A stretch of DNA of 64,000 nucleotides from Semisulcospira habei (Eukaryota; Mollusca; Gastropoda; Semisulcospiridae). The stretch is from NCBI GenBank assembly GCA_036245525.1, contig BTPG01000007.1, positions 128,258,204 to 128,322,203 on the forward strand. The letters are read 5' to 3'. A model generated the notes under the pieces. The model had not been told where the DNA came from. It did no database searches and saw only the letters and a program-made list of their open reading frames with translations. This document shows, piece by piece, positions 1-10,191 of this stretch. Positions within the stretch are counted from its first letter, which is position 1; every line of letters starts with the position of its first letter. Both the position numbers and the translations under genes were made by a program.

Positions 1-3000
1 GTAGTGTCAGAGCTCATAACGAACAATCAAGACTTGTTTGCGAATAGCGACCTTGATTTAGGGGCTACTGACACTGTCACGATGAAACTAGATACCGGCG
101 ATCATCCTCCCATTAGGATAAAACCGTATAGAATCCCGCTTCAAGATAGAGAGATTGTTGACAAGGCTCTAGAAGAGATGTTACAGGCAGGTGTGATAAG
201 ACGTTCTCAGTCCCCATGGTCTTTTAGTTTAGTGATTGTATCCAAGAAGGATGGGTCGAAACGTTTATGTGTTGACTTTAGAAAGCTGAATGAGATTACA
301 AAGAAAACATCGTATCCACTACCGCTGATAGATGACATTTTGTCACTACTTGGAAAGGCCAAGTATTTTACCAGTCTGGACCTTAAGTCGGGGTACTGGC
401 AGGTCAAGATGGCGGATCAGGAGAGTAGGGATAGAGTAGCATTTGCATGCCACAAGGGATTATTCGAATTTACGAAAATGCCTTTTGGTTTGGTGGGGGC
501 ACCGGGATTGTTCATGATGCCTATGAATATCGTGCTAGCCGGTTTAGAAAGCTTTGCCTGTGCCTATCTCGATGACATTTTGATCTTCTCAGAAACAATA
601 GAAGACCATCTGTGTCACCTTCAGACAGTCTTTGATCGATTGAGACAGCATGACCTGAAGCTGAAACTCAAGAAGTGTCAATTCTTTGAGGAAGAAACCA
701 AATACTTAGGGTTTGTCATTAGTAACCAGGGGATAAAACCGGATGAGGAAAAGGTAAAAGTCATTAGGGCTATGGCGGCTCCGACCTGTGTCAGAGAGTG
801 CCGTTCGTTCATTGGTATGATTGGGTTTTACAGGAAAATGATTCCTAATTTCTCCCAGATGGCTGAACCAATCATAGCACTGACACGAAAGTATGCGAGA
901 TTCAGTTGGACAGAGGAATGCCAGAAAGCGTTTGATTTGATGAAGGAAACGTTAGCTGTAGCACCAGTGTTAGCCTATCCAGATACACGGCGTCCGTACA
1001 TCCTTTACACGGATGCCAGCGACGCATGCGTGGGGGCATGTCTCGCGCAAAAATGCGATGAGGATTCAGACATTTCCCCAGGCTCAAAGGTAGAAAGACC
1101 CATTTACTTTCTATCCCATAAACTTAGTACCAGTCAGAGGAAATGGTCGACAATAGAGAAAGAGGCTTTTGCGATCCATTATGCGCTTCAAAAGCTAAAT
1201 CACTACTTGCATAATGAGGAGTTTGTAATCCGCACGGATCACATGCCTCTTAAGTATTTGCTTAATTCACCAATGCAGAATAAGAAGGTGCAGATGTGGG
1301 CCCTTGGCATTTCAGGATATAACTGTACTATTGAATATATCCCAGGTCCTCAAAATGTTTTGGCAGACTTACTATCCAGAATGCCGAGTGGTACTCACAT
1401 GCCAGAGCATGAGGAAGAAGAAGAGTTAACCATAGAGGTCAATGACAATGCTTTTGTCATTGGAGTCATAAACTCCAACCAATTCACCCGGGGCCCCAAG
1501 CAGTTCGCTAGTTGTACAGTAAGGGCAGGGTGTGACGAGAAGCTGGAAAAAGTTGATCTTCCAGGGTTTGATATTATTGAGGAACAGGAGAAGGATTCTG
1601 AAATAGTGCGCTTAAAGGACTTATTGATTAGTGAACAAGGAACCATGACAGCCAATAGGAGATACATGCTGATAGAGGATGTTCTATATTTCTTGTCTCA
1701 TCCTGATGATGAACCAGTAGCCAGATTGTATGTTCCGTCTCACTTGGTAGAGTACGTAGTCAGAGAGTACCATGACGAAAATGGTCACTTAGGAATAGAC
1801 AAGACGCATGACACAGTCAGTAGAAAGTATTACTGGCCTAACATGTACAAACAACTGTATGAATATGTTAGTGGGTGTGTCATCTGTCAGTCTAGAGTGT
1901 TACAAAAGAAAAGGGCCCCCGTACAGGAAATGGACATTCCTCCATACCCATTCGCTAAGTTGTCATTGGACTTGGCAGGTCCGTTTGACCGCTCTCTTAG
2001 CGGGAATCGCTATGTCATAGCATTCATCTGTCATCTGACAGGTTGGGTAGAGGCGTTCCCTGTACCAGATAAAACGCCGCAGTCAGTGGTACAGCTCCTC
2101 GTTGAAGAAATTCTACCCAGACATGGCTGTCCATTGCAGATAGTATCAGACAATGGATCTGAGAATGTGAATAGGGTTATGGCAGAAACGCTGGCAGAAC
2201 TGAACATAGATCATGTCACGACCAGTCTTTATCATCCACAGTCCAATGCTAAGGTCGAACGTTTCCATAGAACTTTTAACGACATTCTGTCCAAAAAGAT
2301 ACAAGAGGATTTTTCGACATGGGACGTGCATATTAACCAAGTACTAGCAGCTTATAGGGTTTGTGTTTCGGAAACTACGCAGGAATCTCCTTTCTTTTTA
2401 CTGTACGGTCGCGATCCAGTGCTACCGTTAGATAACATCCTTAGACCCCGAAGAAAATACGCTGGTGAAGATTTTCACAAGATAGCGCTTGAGCAGCAAC
2501 ACAAGGCCTTCACCCAGGTGTATCGGCGAATTAAGAAAGCACAGAAGAAGGGGGCTAAGTATGCTAATAGAGGTGTACAGCCTGTCGAGATTAAGGTCGG
2601 TGACCCAGTGTACCTTCGTAATCACCGTAGACACAATAAGTTAGACAGTAAGTGGAGGTCGCACTATAGAGTGGTGGAACAATTGTCGCCTGTCACATTC
2701 AGGGTACGACATCAACTAGATGGCACTGAGGTCAGTTCACATGCTGAACACTTGCGGATAGCCAAAATTAGCGAGTGGCCTATTCCAAAAGCCAGGGGGA
2801 GAACATTACGTAAAGCCACACAGGTTGTAGCTCCAGAATCATCCGATAGCGACAGTGACGATGCAGTAGGGCAAGAGAACGCACGAGACAGACTGACTAG
2901 GGGGGTGCGAAAAGAGCGTGAGAATTCTTCATCCGAGGAGGACGTTCCGTTACTGGAGTTAAGAAAGCGCCTAAAGACAAGAGAGAAAAGATCTCTCTCA

Positions 3001-3156
3001 GCAGTAAACGTTAGTTGTAACAAGGGCACATCAGACAGTTCTGATGATGGGGAGACCGACGACAATCGTTCGATTCAGCCTAGTTTACAGACTAATGGGG
3101 TTAGGAAAATTCTTGAAGCGATACTGACTCTTCTGCCAAAGAAGGCTTCAAATTAG
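1..3156 (+). CDS. pol: Gypsy-type Pol: reverse transcriptase, RNase H, integrase (5' partial)
   Basis: This ORF is open from the left edge of the window; the apparent GTG start at 4 is not a real start. It encodes the enzymes that copy the element's RNA into DNA and insert it. Counting from base 4, RT occupies roughly residues 20-280, with LDLKSGYWQVKM and the catalytic YLDD at 188-191. RNase H follows with YILYTDAS near 335. The integrase has an HHCC zinc finger (HLGID...CVICQ, about 595-635) and a DDE core with LSLDLAGP, VSDNGSE and KVERFH. The C-terminal tail (from about 930) is rich in Asp, Ser and Glu. No stop or frameshift interrupts the catalytic domains, so this part could be functional. 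Env starts 131 bases downstream. Confidence 0.96.
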   Translation, partial: VVSELITNNQDLFANSDLDLGATDTVTMKLDTGDHPPIRIKPYRIPLQDREIVDKALEEMLQAGVIRRSQSPWSFSLVIVSKKDGSKRLCVDFRKLNEITKKTSYPLPLIDDILSLLGKAKYFTSLDLKSGYWQVKMADQESRDRVAFACHKGLFEFTKMPFGLVGAPGLFMMPMNIVLAGLESFACAYLDDILIFSETIEDHLCHLQTVFDRLRQHDLKLKLKKCQFFEEETKYLGFVISNQGIKPDEEKVKVIRAMAAPTCVRECRSFIGMIGFYRKMIPNFSQMAEPIIALTRKYARFSWTEECQKAFDLMKETLAVAPVLAYPDTRRPYILYTDASDACVGACLAQKCDEDSDISPGSKVERPIYFLSHKLSTSQRKWSTIEKEAFAIHYALQKLNHYLHNEEFVIRTDHMPLKYLLNSPMQNKKVQMWALGISGYNCTIEYIPGPQNVLADLLSRMPSGTHMPEHEEEEELTIEVNDNAFVIGVINSNQFTRGPKQFASCTVRAGCDEKLEKVDLPGFDIIEEQEKDSEIVRLKDLLISEQGTMTANRRYMLIEDVLYFLSHPDDEPVARLYVPSHLVEYVVREYHDENGHLGIDKTHDTVSRKYYWPNMYKQLYEYVSGCVICQSRVLQKKRAPVQEMDIPPYPFAKLSLDLAGPFDRSLSGNRYVIAFICHLTGWVEAFPVPDKTPQSVVQLLVEEILPRHGCPLQIVSDNGSENVNRVMAETLAELNIDHVTTSLYHPQSNAKVERFHRTFNDILSKKIQEDFSTWDVHINQVLAAYRVCVSETTQESPFFLLYGRDPVLPLDNILRPRRKYAGEDFHKIALEQQHKAFTQVYRRIKKAQKKGAKYANRGVQPVEIKVGDPVYLRNHRRHNKLDSKWRSHYRVVEQLSPVTFRVRHQLDGTEVSSHAEHLRIAKISEWPIPKARGRTLRKATQVVAPESSDSDSDDAVGQENARDRLTRGVRKERENSSSEEDVPLLELRKRLKTREKRSLSAVNVSCNKGTSDSSDDGETDDNRSIQPSLQTNGVRKILEAILTLLPKKASN

Positions 3157-3287
3157 AAATGCGACTCTCAGACGGTATCAGAGAGAGGACTATTGTAATA
3201 TGTAAATCATGAAGCATGATTTGGGTTTTGTCAGAGACAGTGGTATAAGTCTCTGGTGGTATCTTGTATGTTGCAGACAACAACAAG

Positions 3288-4908
3288 ATGAAGTTTTTCT
3301 TGAGTCTGATAGTATTGGGGCTAGCGCAGGGTTTAAATATTAATCACAATGTCGTATTTCAAAAACTTGATGAAGTTACCACGACGAGGTCGCGATGGTT
3401 GGTAACTTTTGTTATTGATCTACAGCCATATCATAATGCGATCAATAAGCTCTATAAAGACATGCAAGGTATTACCAACAGCACTTGGAATATCATTGCG
3501 CATTATTTTGAAGAAAGGAAACAGTTCGTGAAGAACTTCGCACAGTTAGGTCAGGAACTAAAGATAGTGATGGATACATACAATGGAATAACTGAGAGTT
3601 TTGCAGAATACAATACGTTGTATGGCAGAAAAAGAAGGTCACTAATTCCGTTTGTAGGTAGTGCCCTCAATTTCCTTTTCGGTACTGTTTCTGAATCGGA
3701 TCTGAGAGCAGTGCAAGAAAATGTACAAGTGTTAGCAGATAACCAACAAGAATTGGCACATGTGGTGTCTGAAAGTCTGACCATAATAAATGCTTCGCGG
3801 GTTGAGATTTCGGAGAATAGACACGCAATTAATCAGTTGATGGAAGGTGTGACGCAACTTGATCAGAAATTAAGAAACGTAACGCAAGAAATGCAGAAGC
3901 AGATACACGAGTTAGAAACCCTTATTTCGACTTATCTTCAAATCGATTTGGTAATCGAAGAAGTTAAACAGATGATACAACGCCTGACGATTTATTTTGA
4001 ACATCTTCAACTTCAGTTGAATATGTTATCTCTTGGACGTTTAGCTCCAAGTACGATTACTCCGCATAACCTTCGAAAGTTGTTAACGGAGATTGAATTA
4101 CGTTTAGAGTCACCCCTACACCTACCTGGGGATCCAAAGAAAGAGTTGTGGAAATTTTATCAGTTTCTTACATGTAATACCATTCTTGAAAACTCACGAA
4201 TTCTAGTGATCGTACCCATACCACTGCTCGATTTTAATGAGAAATTTGAAATTTATAAGGTACACAATTTACCTGTACCATTAGTAACTGGAGATTCAGG
4301 TCGGCCTGCGCCAGAATCAATGACGGCTCAGTATGACTTAGAATCCACAACAATAGCAGTAGACGCGCAACGTACGCGGTTTGCGTTCCTTACGGAAGCT
4401 GAACTTGAAGCTTGTTCCAAACCCTTGATAGGATTCTGTGCGATTCGAAGTGCAATATATCCTATGAACATTAATCAGTTTTGTGTTACGGCGCTGTTTT
4501 TAAACAATTCAGACGTAATTGCAACACACTGCCAAACAAAGGTCAAGTTGGGTACAGTGTTACCTATGGCACGGTATATAATGGATGGGCTATGGGTCAT
4601 TAGTAATCATAGTCCACTAAAGATGAGTATTAGTTGTCACGGTAAAGGGGTCACGTACCAACAAATCAACCCACCATTATCGCTAATCCGCCTCAATGAA
4701 TCATGTACGGCTATTAGTGATAGATTGATGTTAACCCCTTACTACCAACAAGAGAGCCAGTATCAGGTGGAAGACAAATTGATAGGATGGATGGAAAACT
4801 ATGCATTTTCCAATATAACGTTATGGAAACCATTTCATAGCGCTTTACCAGACTACGATCCCATCTCTTTCCCCAAAGAGTTAGATGAAATTAAAGAAAT
4901 GCCAATGG
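3288..4908 (+). pseudogene. env: Baculovirus F-like envelope protein, N-terminal ectodomain, split by Polinton
   Basis: A fusion glycoprotein of the F/errantivirus Env type, which would mediate membrane fusion. The ATG at 3288 is preferred over an upstream TTG because it begins a signal peptide (MKFFLSLIVLGLAQG). A furin-like site RKRR lies at residues 114-117, followed directly by a hydrophobic glycine-containing fusion-peptide-like segment and then coiled-coil-rich sequence. Several N-x-S/T sites and cysteines occur downstream. The sequence TTGCAG just upstream (3271-3276) could be a splice acceptor for a subgenomic env RNA. The ectodomain ends at 4908 where the Polinton begins; reading into the insert gives a stop within three codons. 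The transmembrane segment and tail lie on the other side of the insert (23076-23430). The gene is therefore broken here. Confidence 0.9.
4904..4908. repeat. Left target-site duplication of the Polinton (AATGG)
   Basis: AATGG precedes the left terminus and recurs at 23076-23080. Polintons are described as making 6-bp duplications with 5'-AG and TC-3' ends. With those ends the 6-mers are CAATGG and TAATGG, one mismatch; with perfectly symmetrical ends the duplication is 5 bp. Confidence 0.85.
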
Positions 4909-5118
4909 AGAGATAGATAATAGGAGACCCGTAAGACAATGAATTCAATAGAGCCGCATCCGTCATTAATTTACGCCATTTTTAATATCAAAATTTTGAC
5001 CCCCCCCATTACACCCCCGTTATTTCCGAATCAACCCTTTGATTTTAAAAAGTGACGAGCATGACTTATGCGGCCTTATTGATCTGATTATCTTACAGGT
5101 CTCCTATTATCTATCTCT
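4909..5118. repeat. Terminal foldback inside the left TIR
   Basis: The first roughly 60 bases (from AGAGATAGATAATAGG) recur as an imperfect inverted copy at about 5056-5118 (ending in ...CCTATTATCTATCTCT). The terminus alone could therefore form a long hairpin. The right TIR carries the same structure at 22868-23075. It could be a MITE-like unit made of Polinton ends, or a terminal hairpin of the element. Confidence 0.85.
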
Positions 5119-5122
5119 CACC

Positions 5123-5430
5123 AAGGCCAAGGTCATCAAGGTCATGGGTCATGGGTCAAGGTCATCAAGGTCAAGGCCACCAAGGCCATGGGTCAAGGTC
5201 ATGGGTCAAGGTCACCAAGGTCAAGATCACCAAGGTCATTGATGACAAGGTCATCAAGGTCACGGTCATGGGTCAAGGTCATAAAGGTCACGGGTCAAGG
5301 TCATGGGTCAAGGTCATGTGTCAAGGTCATCAATGTCAAAGGTCATGGGTCAAGGTCATCAAGGTCAAGGTCACCAAGGTCATGGGTCAAGGGCCAAGGT
5401 CATTGATGGCAAGGTCATGGGTCAAGGTCG
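5123..5430. repeat. AAGGTCA minisatellite in left TIR
   Basis: Irregular tandem array of 6-7-base blocks (AAGGTCA, TGGGTCA, TCATCAAGGTCA). Reading frames through it give repetitive Gly-Gln-His or Ser-Arg peptides and are not taken as genes. Units contain extended nuclear-receptor half-sites (TCAAGGTCA) and DR1-like spacing (AGGTCA-T-GGGTCA). Confidence 0.9.
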
Positions 5431-6126
5431 TCGAGGTCTGGAACCAAAAAATGGTAAAAGTCCGACACCTAATGTCTAAGCTTGACCGGTTCTGAAAGAC
5501 CTCCACCTCAATTCAGGTATGTTATGAATAGACTTGTTCTGAAAAAAAAAATTCAAAGGGCCTACAATTATTCACATTTTTCATTTCTGACTAGCTTGCC
5601 TTTTTAAACTGAGATCGGTATGCACCACACCTGACACGATATTCATAAAAAAAAATTTAATCTGACATGATATTCAAGAAGGAATTTTTAATTTTTTCAA
5701 TTATGCGTACACCCTTCAAACAAATTCAAATTTTAATAAAGCAAGGGAAGTAACTTTTTTGTCTTGCTGAAATTTTTACAAAATTACTTCCCTTGTATTA
5801 ACTTGTACTCAAACAAAGGAAAAAGTAATCTGAAATAAGGGGTGATTCCTTCCTTTTTCTGGTGCTCAAGTCATGGTAAAATTATCTAGTTACTGTCTAT
5901 GTTACATCTGATGTTTTATTTGGCTCTCACTTGATCAGGGTGTGATTTATAATTTACTGCAAAGCCAATAATCGCCAATACTGTGTCAGGTATGTTTGCT
6001 TAAAAGGACAGGGTTATTGAACATGACACTGCAATTGAAATCTGTGAAGTTTGATATTAATAAGCCCACTGAGAGACATAATATAGGTCTGGGGTAAACT
6101 CAAAAACTATTGACTACATTTGCTGA

Positions 6127-6597
6127 ATGGTGCAAACGTATAAAATTACTGTTCAGTGTAATTTCCTAGAAAACATGATTTTGCTTGATAACAATTATTC
6201 TTTTGTTTGTCTAATAAAAATGACAGACAGACAAATCCAAGTGTTTGATGTTACAGAATGCTTCAAAGATGTTAAGTGTTTTTATGACTTAAAAACACGT
6301 GTGTTTGGACCCAGCTTTAAACTCTCAACACCGTCAATAAGGATATACACGACATATAACGTTACTTTGGAATATTCAGATGGATTACCACGTTATGATT
6401 ATGAGACTGTTGATCTTAAGACAAATGCTTTTAAAGTTTATAATGCTAACAGTGGCCACTTGCGTTGGTTTGAGGTATTGTGTAATGACATATTTGATCA
6501 ATTAAGAAAACTACATTGTTATATTGAAAGTGTTACATTTAATAAAGTAATATTACACCTGCAGGACAAGACTTCAAGACAAACACCAGGAAAGTAG
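6127..6597 (+). CDS. Polinton protein of unknown function, 156 aa
   Basis: First ORF inside the left TIR, starting at ATG 6127 only 56 bases past the TIR. I do not recognise the family. The product is soluble-looking, with no signal peptide or membrane segment, and is rich in aromatic and beta-branched residues. The composition suits a small beta-rich domain but no motif is diagnostic. It lies directly upstream of the DNA polymerase on the same strand, 96 bases apart. The ORF is uninterrupted and its AT-rich codon use matches the neighbouring polymerase, which favours a real gene. Confidence 0.6.
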   Translation: MVQTYKITVQCNFLENMILLDNNYSFVCLIKMTDRQIQVFDVTECFKDVKCFYDLKTRVFGPSFKLSTPSIRIYTTYNVTLEYSDGLPRYDYETVDLKTNAFKVYNANSGHLRWFEVLCNDIFDQLRKLHCYIESVTFNKVILHLQDKTSRQTPGK

Positions 6598-6693
6598 TTG
6601 ACTTGTTTATCATAACTACAGATAATACAGTATTACATATGGTGTGACAATGGTAATATATTTTTTATTTATTATTTTGTCGGACAAATAAAA

Positions 6694-9600
6694 ATGACGG
6701 ACAATGTTCAAAGCCCATCAGGCTCATCTGGTTTAAGAAACGTGTTTCACACAACAAACTTGCCTATATCCAATACTAACAATGTTTATGAATCAATAGA
6801 AAACTCTTTTTCTGTCATACAACAAAATCTTATCACAGGCAGTGTTAAGATTCAGATTGTTGCGAAAATCGAATTCACTAGATTGGACGGTGAATTAATT
6901 GTATCGTATATATCAACAAGACAACACACTGTTAACACAAGAAGAGAATTGGAGAACGTGTTTAGAGACAGACTATTACCTGACTTTCTCCAGGCAATCG
7001 ACAGTGCAAAAATGAAGGGGTCAGGTTGGCACGAAGGACATGTACATGAACTACAATTAAAGCAGTCTAGGTATCATCCTATATTAGGCAAATCATGGTT
7101 GCCACTGCCAACAGAGGTTGCAAACAAAAAGGCTGTCATCAACATACAGAACAATGACAACTATTGTTTCATGTGGTGTGTGCTTGCTAAACTACACTTT
7201 GTAAAATCAAAACCTGAACGTGTATCTAACTACACTAAATTTGTAAATGAACTCGATTTTAGTGGCATTGAGTTCCCTGTTAAAATAGAGGACATAGACT
7301 TGTTTGAAAAACTAAATCCTGGTATATCTGTAAATGTGTTTGTGTGGGATAATGAATCTGAGAACAAGTTACAACCAATTAGAGTGTCCCCAATTGCACC
7401 AACCTATGGGCAGTCAGAAGATAGACATGTTGATATGTTGCTAATCGGTCCTACCGGTGATGACAATAACTTTCACTACACAATTATCAGAAATATGTCA
7501 CGTCTAATTCATGGACATACAACAAAACACAATGGGAAACAGGAAGTTTGTAAAAAATGTTTACAAAGATTCTCTTCTATTGCAGTGGCACACAAACATG
7601 TTTTACACTGCAGGTCACCTGATGATATACAGACTGTACTTAAATATCCAGACCCTGGTAGTCAAGTGTATTTTAAGAACTATGGGAATCAGCAAAAGCT
7701 GCCATTTGTAGTGTACGCAGATTTTGAATCATTAGTTGTTCCGTATGAAGGTCCTGTTCCAGAATCATTACCAAAGACTATAAAACTAAGTGACCAAGTG
7801 GTGTGTTCTTTTGGATACATTATTGTTAGGTCAGACGGTCTTCATTCAGAGCCTGTTATCTACAGGGGTGAAAATGCAGCATGTCTGTTTTTAACAGAAA
7901 TGAGACATCTGTATAGTCAGGTAGTACAGTATCTCACAACATGTCAGATGCCTCTGGTGATGACAGAAGAAGACAAACTAAAATTTGATACAGCAGAGAC
8001 GTGTTGGATTTGCGAACAACCCCTCCAGGGTGATAAAGTTCGTGACCACAATCACATAACTGGGCGTTACAGGGGTGCTGCACATAACAATTGTAACTTA
8101 TTATTAAAAATAGATCCTAAGACATACAAGTTACCAATCTTTTTCCACAATCTGAAGGGATATGATTCACACATTATCATGCAGGCTGTAGATGAGTCGT
8201 ACAAAAACATTAGTTGTATTGCTCAGACAACTGAGAAATACTTAACTTTTAGGTTAGATAAATTAGCATTTTATGACTCCATGCAACATTTATCTTTAGG
8301 ATTGGCTAGTCTTGCAGAAGGACTGACTGAGTATCCAATAACGAGTAAATATTTTGAACCAGACTTGATTAAAAAAGGTGTCTATCCATATGAGTACATT
8401 GATCACTGGGTTGTGTTTGAAGAAACAAGACTGCCACCAAAAGAGAAATTTTATTCCACACTAACTGGAAAAGGTATTTCTGACTCTGAATACCAGCATG
8501 CACTTGATGCGTGGGATAAATTAGGGTGTCAGACAATTGGTGATTACCACGATCAGTACTTGAAAGTTGACGTTTGTTTGCTAGCAGACATATTTGAAAG
8601 TTACCGTGAGAAGGGTTTGTTGCACTACAGTCTTGACCCTGCCTGTTACATAACTAGTCCTGGCATGACATGGGATGCATTTTTGAAATCCAGTAAGATA
8701 TTTATAGACCTGTTGTCTGATCATACGATGGGTGAAATGGTGGAACGTGGATTGAGGGGAGGCATTAGTATTGCAGCAAATAACTACGCCAGAGCCAACA
8801 ATAAATATATGGACGCCCATGGTGACCTTGACCAGGGTTTTGACCCCTCAAGGTCAAGGTCATTCATTACGTACTTGGACGCTAATAACCTTTATGGCTG
8901 GGCAATGTGTGAGTTATTGCCCTTGAAAAACTTTTGTCTGTATGATTTGTCACAGTATGATGTAACAGAGTCAGGGTTAACTAACAATATTATGAATCTT
9001 GACCGAAACGATCCGAAGGGTTGGATCTTTGAAGTAGACCTGGAGTACCCACACCATCTACACGATTACTACAATGATTATCCGTTAGCTGTTGAGAAAA
9101 TGAGTATGACAGGAAAAAAAGAAGACACTAAACTTGTGCCGAATTTAAATGACAAATTCAATTACGTTTGCCACTATCGCTTGTTACAGTTTTACATCAG
9201 ACATGGGTTAGTACTAAAGAAAGTTCACAGAGGAATCCAATTTGATCAGAGTGCTTTCATGAAAGATTACATAATGAAGAACACAACATTGCGTGCCAGA
9301 GACGGCAACACTGCATTTGACAAAGACTTCTTTAAGCTTATGAACAATGCCTGTTTTGGCAAGACAATGGAAAATCCTCATCACAGAAAAGATGTGAGAC
9401 TGGTCACAACTGAATTGGGCGCAATTAAACTTACAGGCAAGCCACAGTACACAGGGTACAAAGAGTTTCATTCATCATTGTATGCAGTGTCACTCAAAAA
9501 AAAGATTGTTAAACTGGACAAACCAGTATTCATTGGTATGGCAATTCTTGAGTTGTCAAAATTATTAATGCTTGAATTTTATTATGATTACTTCAAACCA

Positions 9601-10191
9601 AAGTATCCTGAGTGTCGTCTGCTATACACTGACACTGACTCTATGATCATTGATGTGTGTACTGAAGACTTTTACGAAGACATGAAAACAGAGTTACACA
9701 TGTATGACACGTCTGATTATCCTAAAGACCATCCACTGTACAGGACACAAAACAAGAAAGTACCTGGTAAGTTTAAGGATGAACTAAATGGTGTGCCAAT
9801 AGTTGAATATGTTGGACTGAGATCCAAAATGTATTCTATACTGCACCAGAAGGGAAGTCAGTCGAAAGCCAAAGGAATAAAAAAAACAGCAATAAAAAAT
9901 AAAGACATTCATCATGAACATTACAAGCAAGTGTTAGATGGTGCATTAATGCCTGATTATCCAAACAAGTCACTGAGATCAAACAAACATAATCTTGAAA
10001 TGATCCAAACACATAAGAAGTCACTTGCAGTTGGGGACACGAAACGAGTGTTTCACAGTAAGGAAAAAGCTTATGCACCTGGACATTACAGGCTCAAGTT
10101 ATCTGAAGACATTTGTGATGAACTGGTTGATGAACTAATTGATGAGTTAGTTACTGAAATGAGTAACGGTGTCTGGGGGAATAATCTGTAA
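6694..10191 (+). CDS. polB: Protein-primed family B DNA polymerase (pPolB)
   Basis: Replicates the Polinton, by family knowledge using a terminal protein as primer. ATG 6694 follows AATAAAA directly. 1165 aa, a normal length for Polintons. 3'-5' exonuclease motifs: DFES at 343-346 (Exo I), HNLKGYDSH at 485-493 (Exo II), YLKVDVCLLAD at 622-632 (Exo III). Polymerase motifs: TYLDANNLYG with D729 (A), KLMNNACFGK from 881 (B), YTDTDS at 978-983 (C). A zinc/HNH-like insert (CWIC...DHNHITG...C, about 437-472) sits between Exo I and II, as in other Polinton polymerases. The N-terminal region has a Cys (NDNYCFMW) and later a His (FHYTII) placed as in papain/OTU-like folds, plus a C2H2-like CKKC...H...H. 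All catalytic residues are present. The 3' end overlaps the integrase gene by 45 bases, tail to tail. Confidence 0.97.
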   Translation: MTDNVQSPSGSSGLRNVFHTTNLPISNTNNVYESIENSFSVIQQNLITGSVKIQIVAKIEFTRLDGELIVSYISTRQHTVNTRRELENVFRDRLLPDFLQAIDSAKMKGSGWHEGHVHELQLKQSRYHPILGKSWLPLPTEVANKKAVINIQNNDNYCFMWCVLAKLHFVKSKPERVSNYTKFVNELDFSGIEFPVKIEDIDLFEKLNPGISVNVFVWDNESENKLQPIRVSPIAPTYGQSEDRHVDMLLIGPTGDDNNFHYTIIRNMSRLIHGHTTKHNGKQEVCKKCLQRFSSIAVAHKHVLHCRSPDDIQTVLKYPDPGSQVYFKNYGNQQKLPFVVYADFESLVVPYEGPVPESLPKTIKLSDQVVCSFGYIIVRSDGLHSEPVIYRGENAACLFLTEMRHLYSQVVQYLTTCQMPLVMTEEDKLKFDTAETCWICEQPLQGDKVRDHNHITGRYRGAAHNNCNLLLKIDPKTYKLPIFFHNLKGYDSHIIMQAVDESYKNISCIAQTTEKYLTFRLDKLAFYDSMQHLSLGLASLAEGLTEYPITSKYFEPDLIKKGVYPYEYIDHWVVFEETRLPPKEKFYSTLTGKGISDSEYQHALDAWDKLGCQTIGDYHDQYLKVDVCLLADIFESYREKGLLHYSLDPACYITSPGMTWDAFLKSSKIFIDLLSDHTMGEMVERGLRGGISIAANNYARANNKYMDAHGDLDQGFDPSRSRSFITYLDANNLYGWAMCELLPLKNFCLYDLSQYDVTESGLTNNIMNLDRNDPKGWIFEVDLEYPHHLHDYYNDYPLAVEKMSMTGKKEDTKLVPNLNDKFNYVCHYRLLQFYIRHGLVLKKVHRGIQFDQSAFMKDYIMKNTTLRARDGNTAFDKDFFKLMNNACFGKTMENPHHRKDVRLVTTELGAIKLTGKPQYTGYKEFHSSLYAVSLKKKIVKLDKPVFIGMAILELSKLLMLEFYYDYFKPKYPECRLLYTDTDSMIIDVCTEDFYEDMKTELHMYDTSDYPKDHPLYRTQNKKVPGKFKDELNGVPIVEYVGLRSKMYSILHQKGSQSKAKGIKKTAIKNKDIHHEHYKQVLDGALMPDYPNKSLRSNKHNLEMIQTHKKSLAVGDTKRVFHSKEKAYAPGHYRLKLSEDICDELVDELIDELVTEMSNGVWGNNL
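8821..8865 (+). repeat. AAGGTCA-type sequence inside polB
   Basis: The stretch GTGACCTTGACC...TCAAGGTCAAGGTCA resembles the TIR minisatellite. It is translated in frame as an Asp/Ser/Arg-rich segment ending about 8 residues before polymerase motif A. Confidence 0.7.

Larger units (their letters stand above)
4909..6071. repeat. Polinton left terminal inverted repeat
   Basis: 1163 bases that recur inverted at 21903-23075. From outside in it holds a foldback of about 210 bases, an AAGGTCA minisatellite, then AT-rich unique sequence ending at TAAGCCCACTG. The two copies look nearly identical, with a length difference of about 10 bases placed in the minisatellite. No gene is supported inside it. 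Confidence 0.95.

Noticed and set aside
5039..5495. Three overlapping ORFs of Gly-Gln-His or Ser-Arg repeats in the left TIR (and one in the right TIR)
   Set aside because: They are translations of the AAGGTCA minisatellite in several frames, with no start context or conserved domain.
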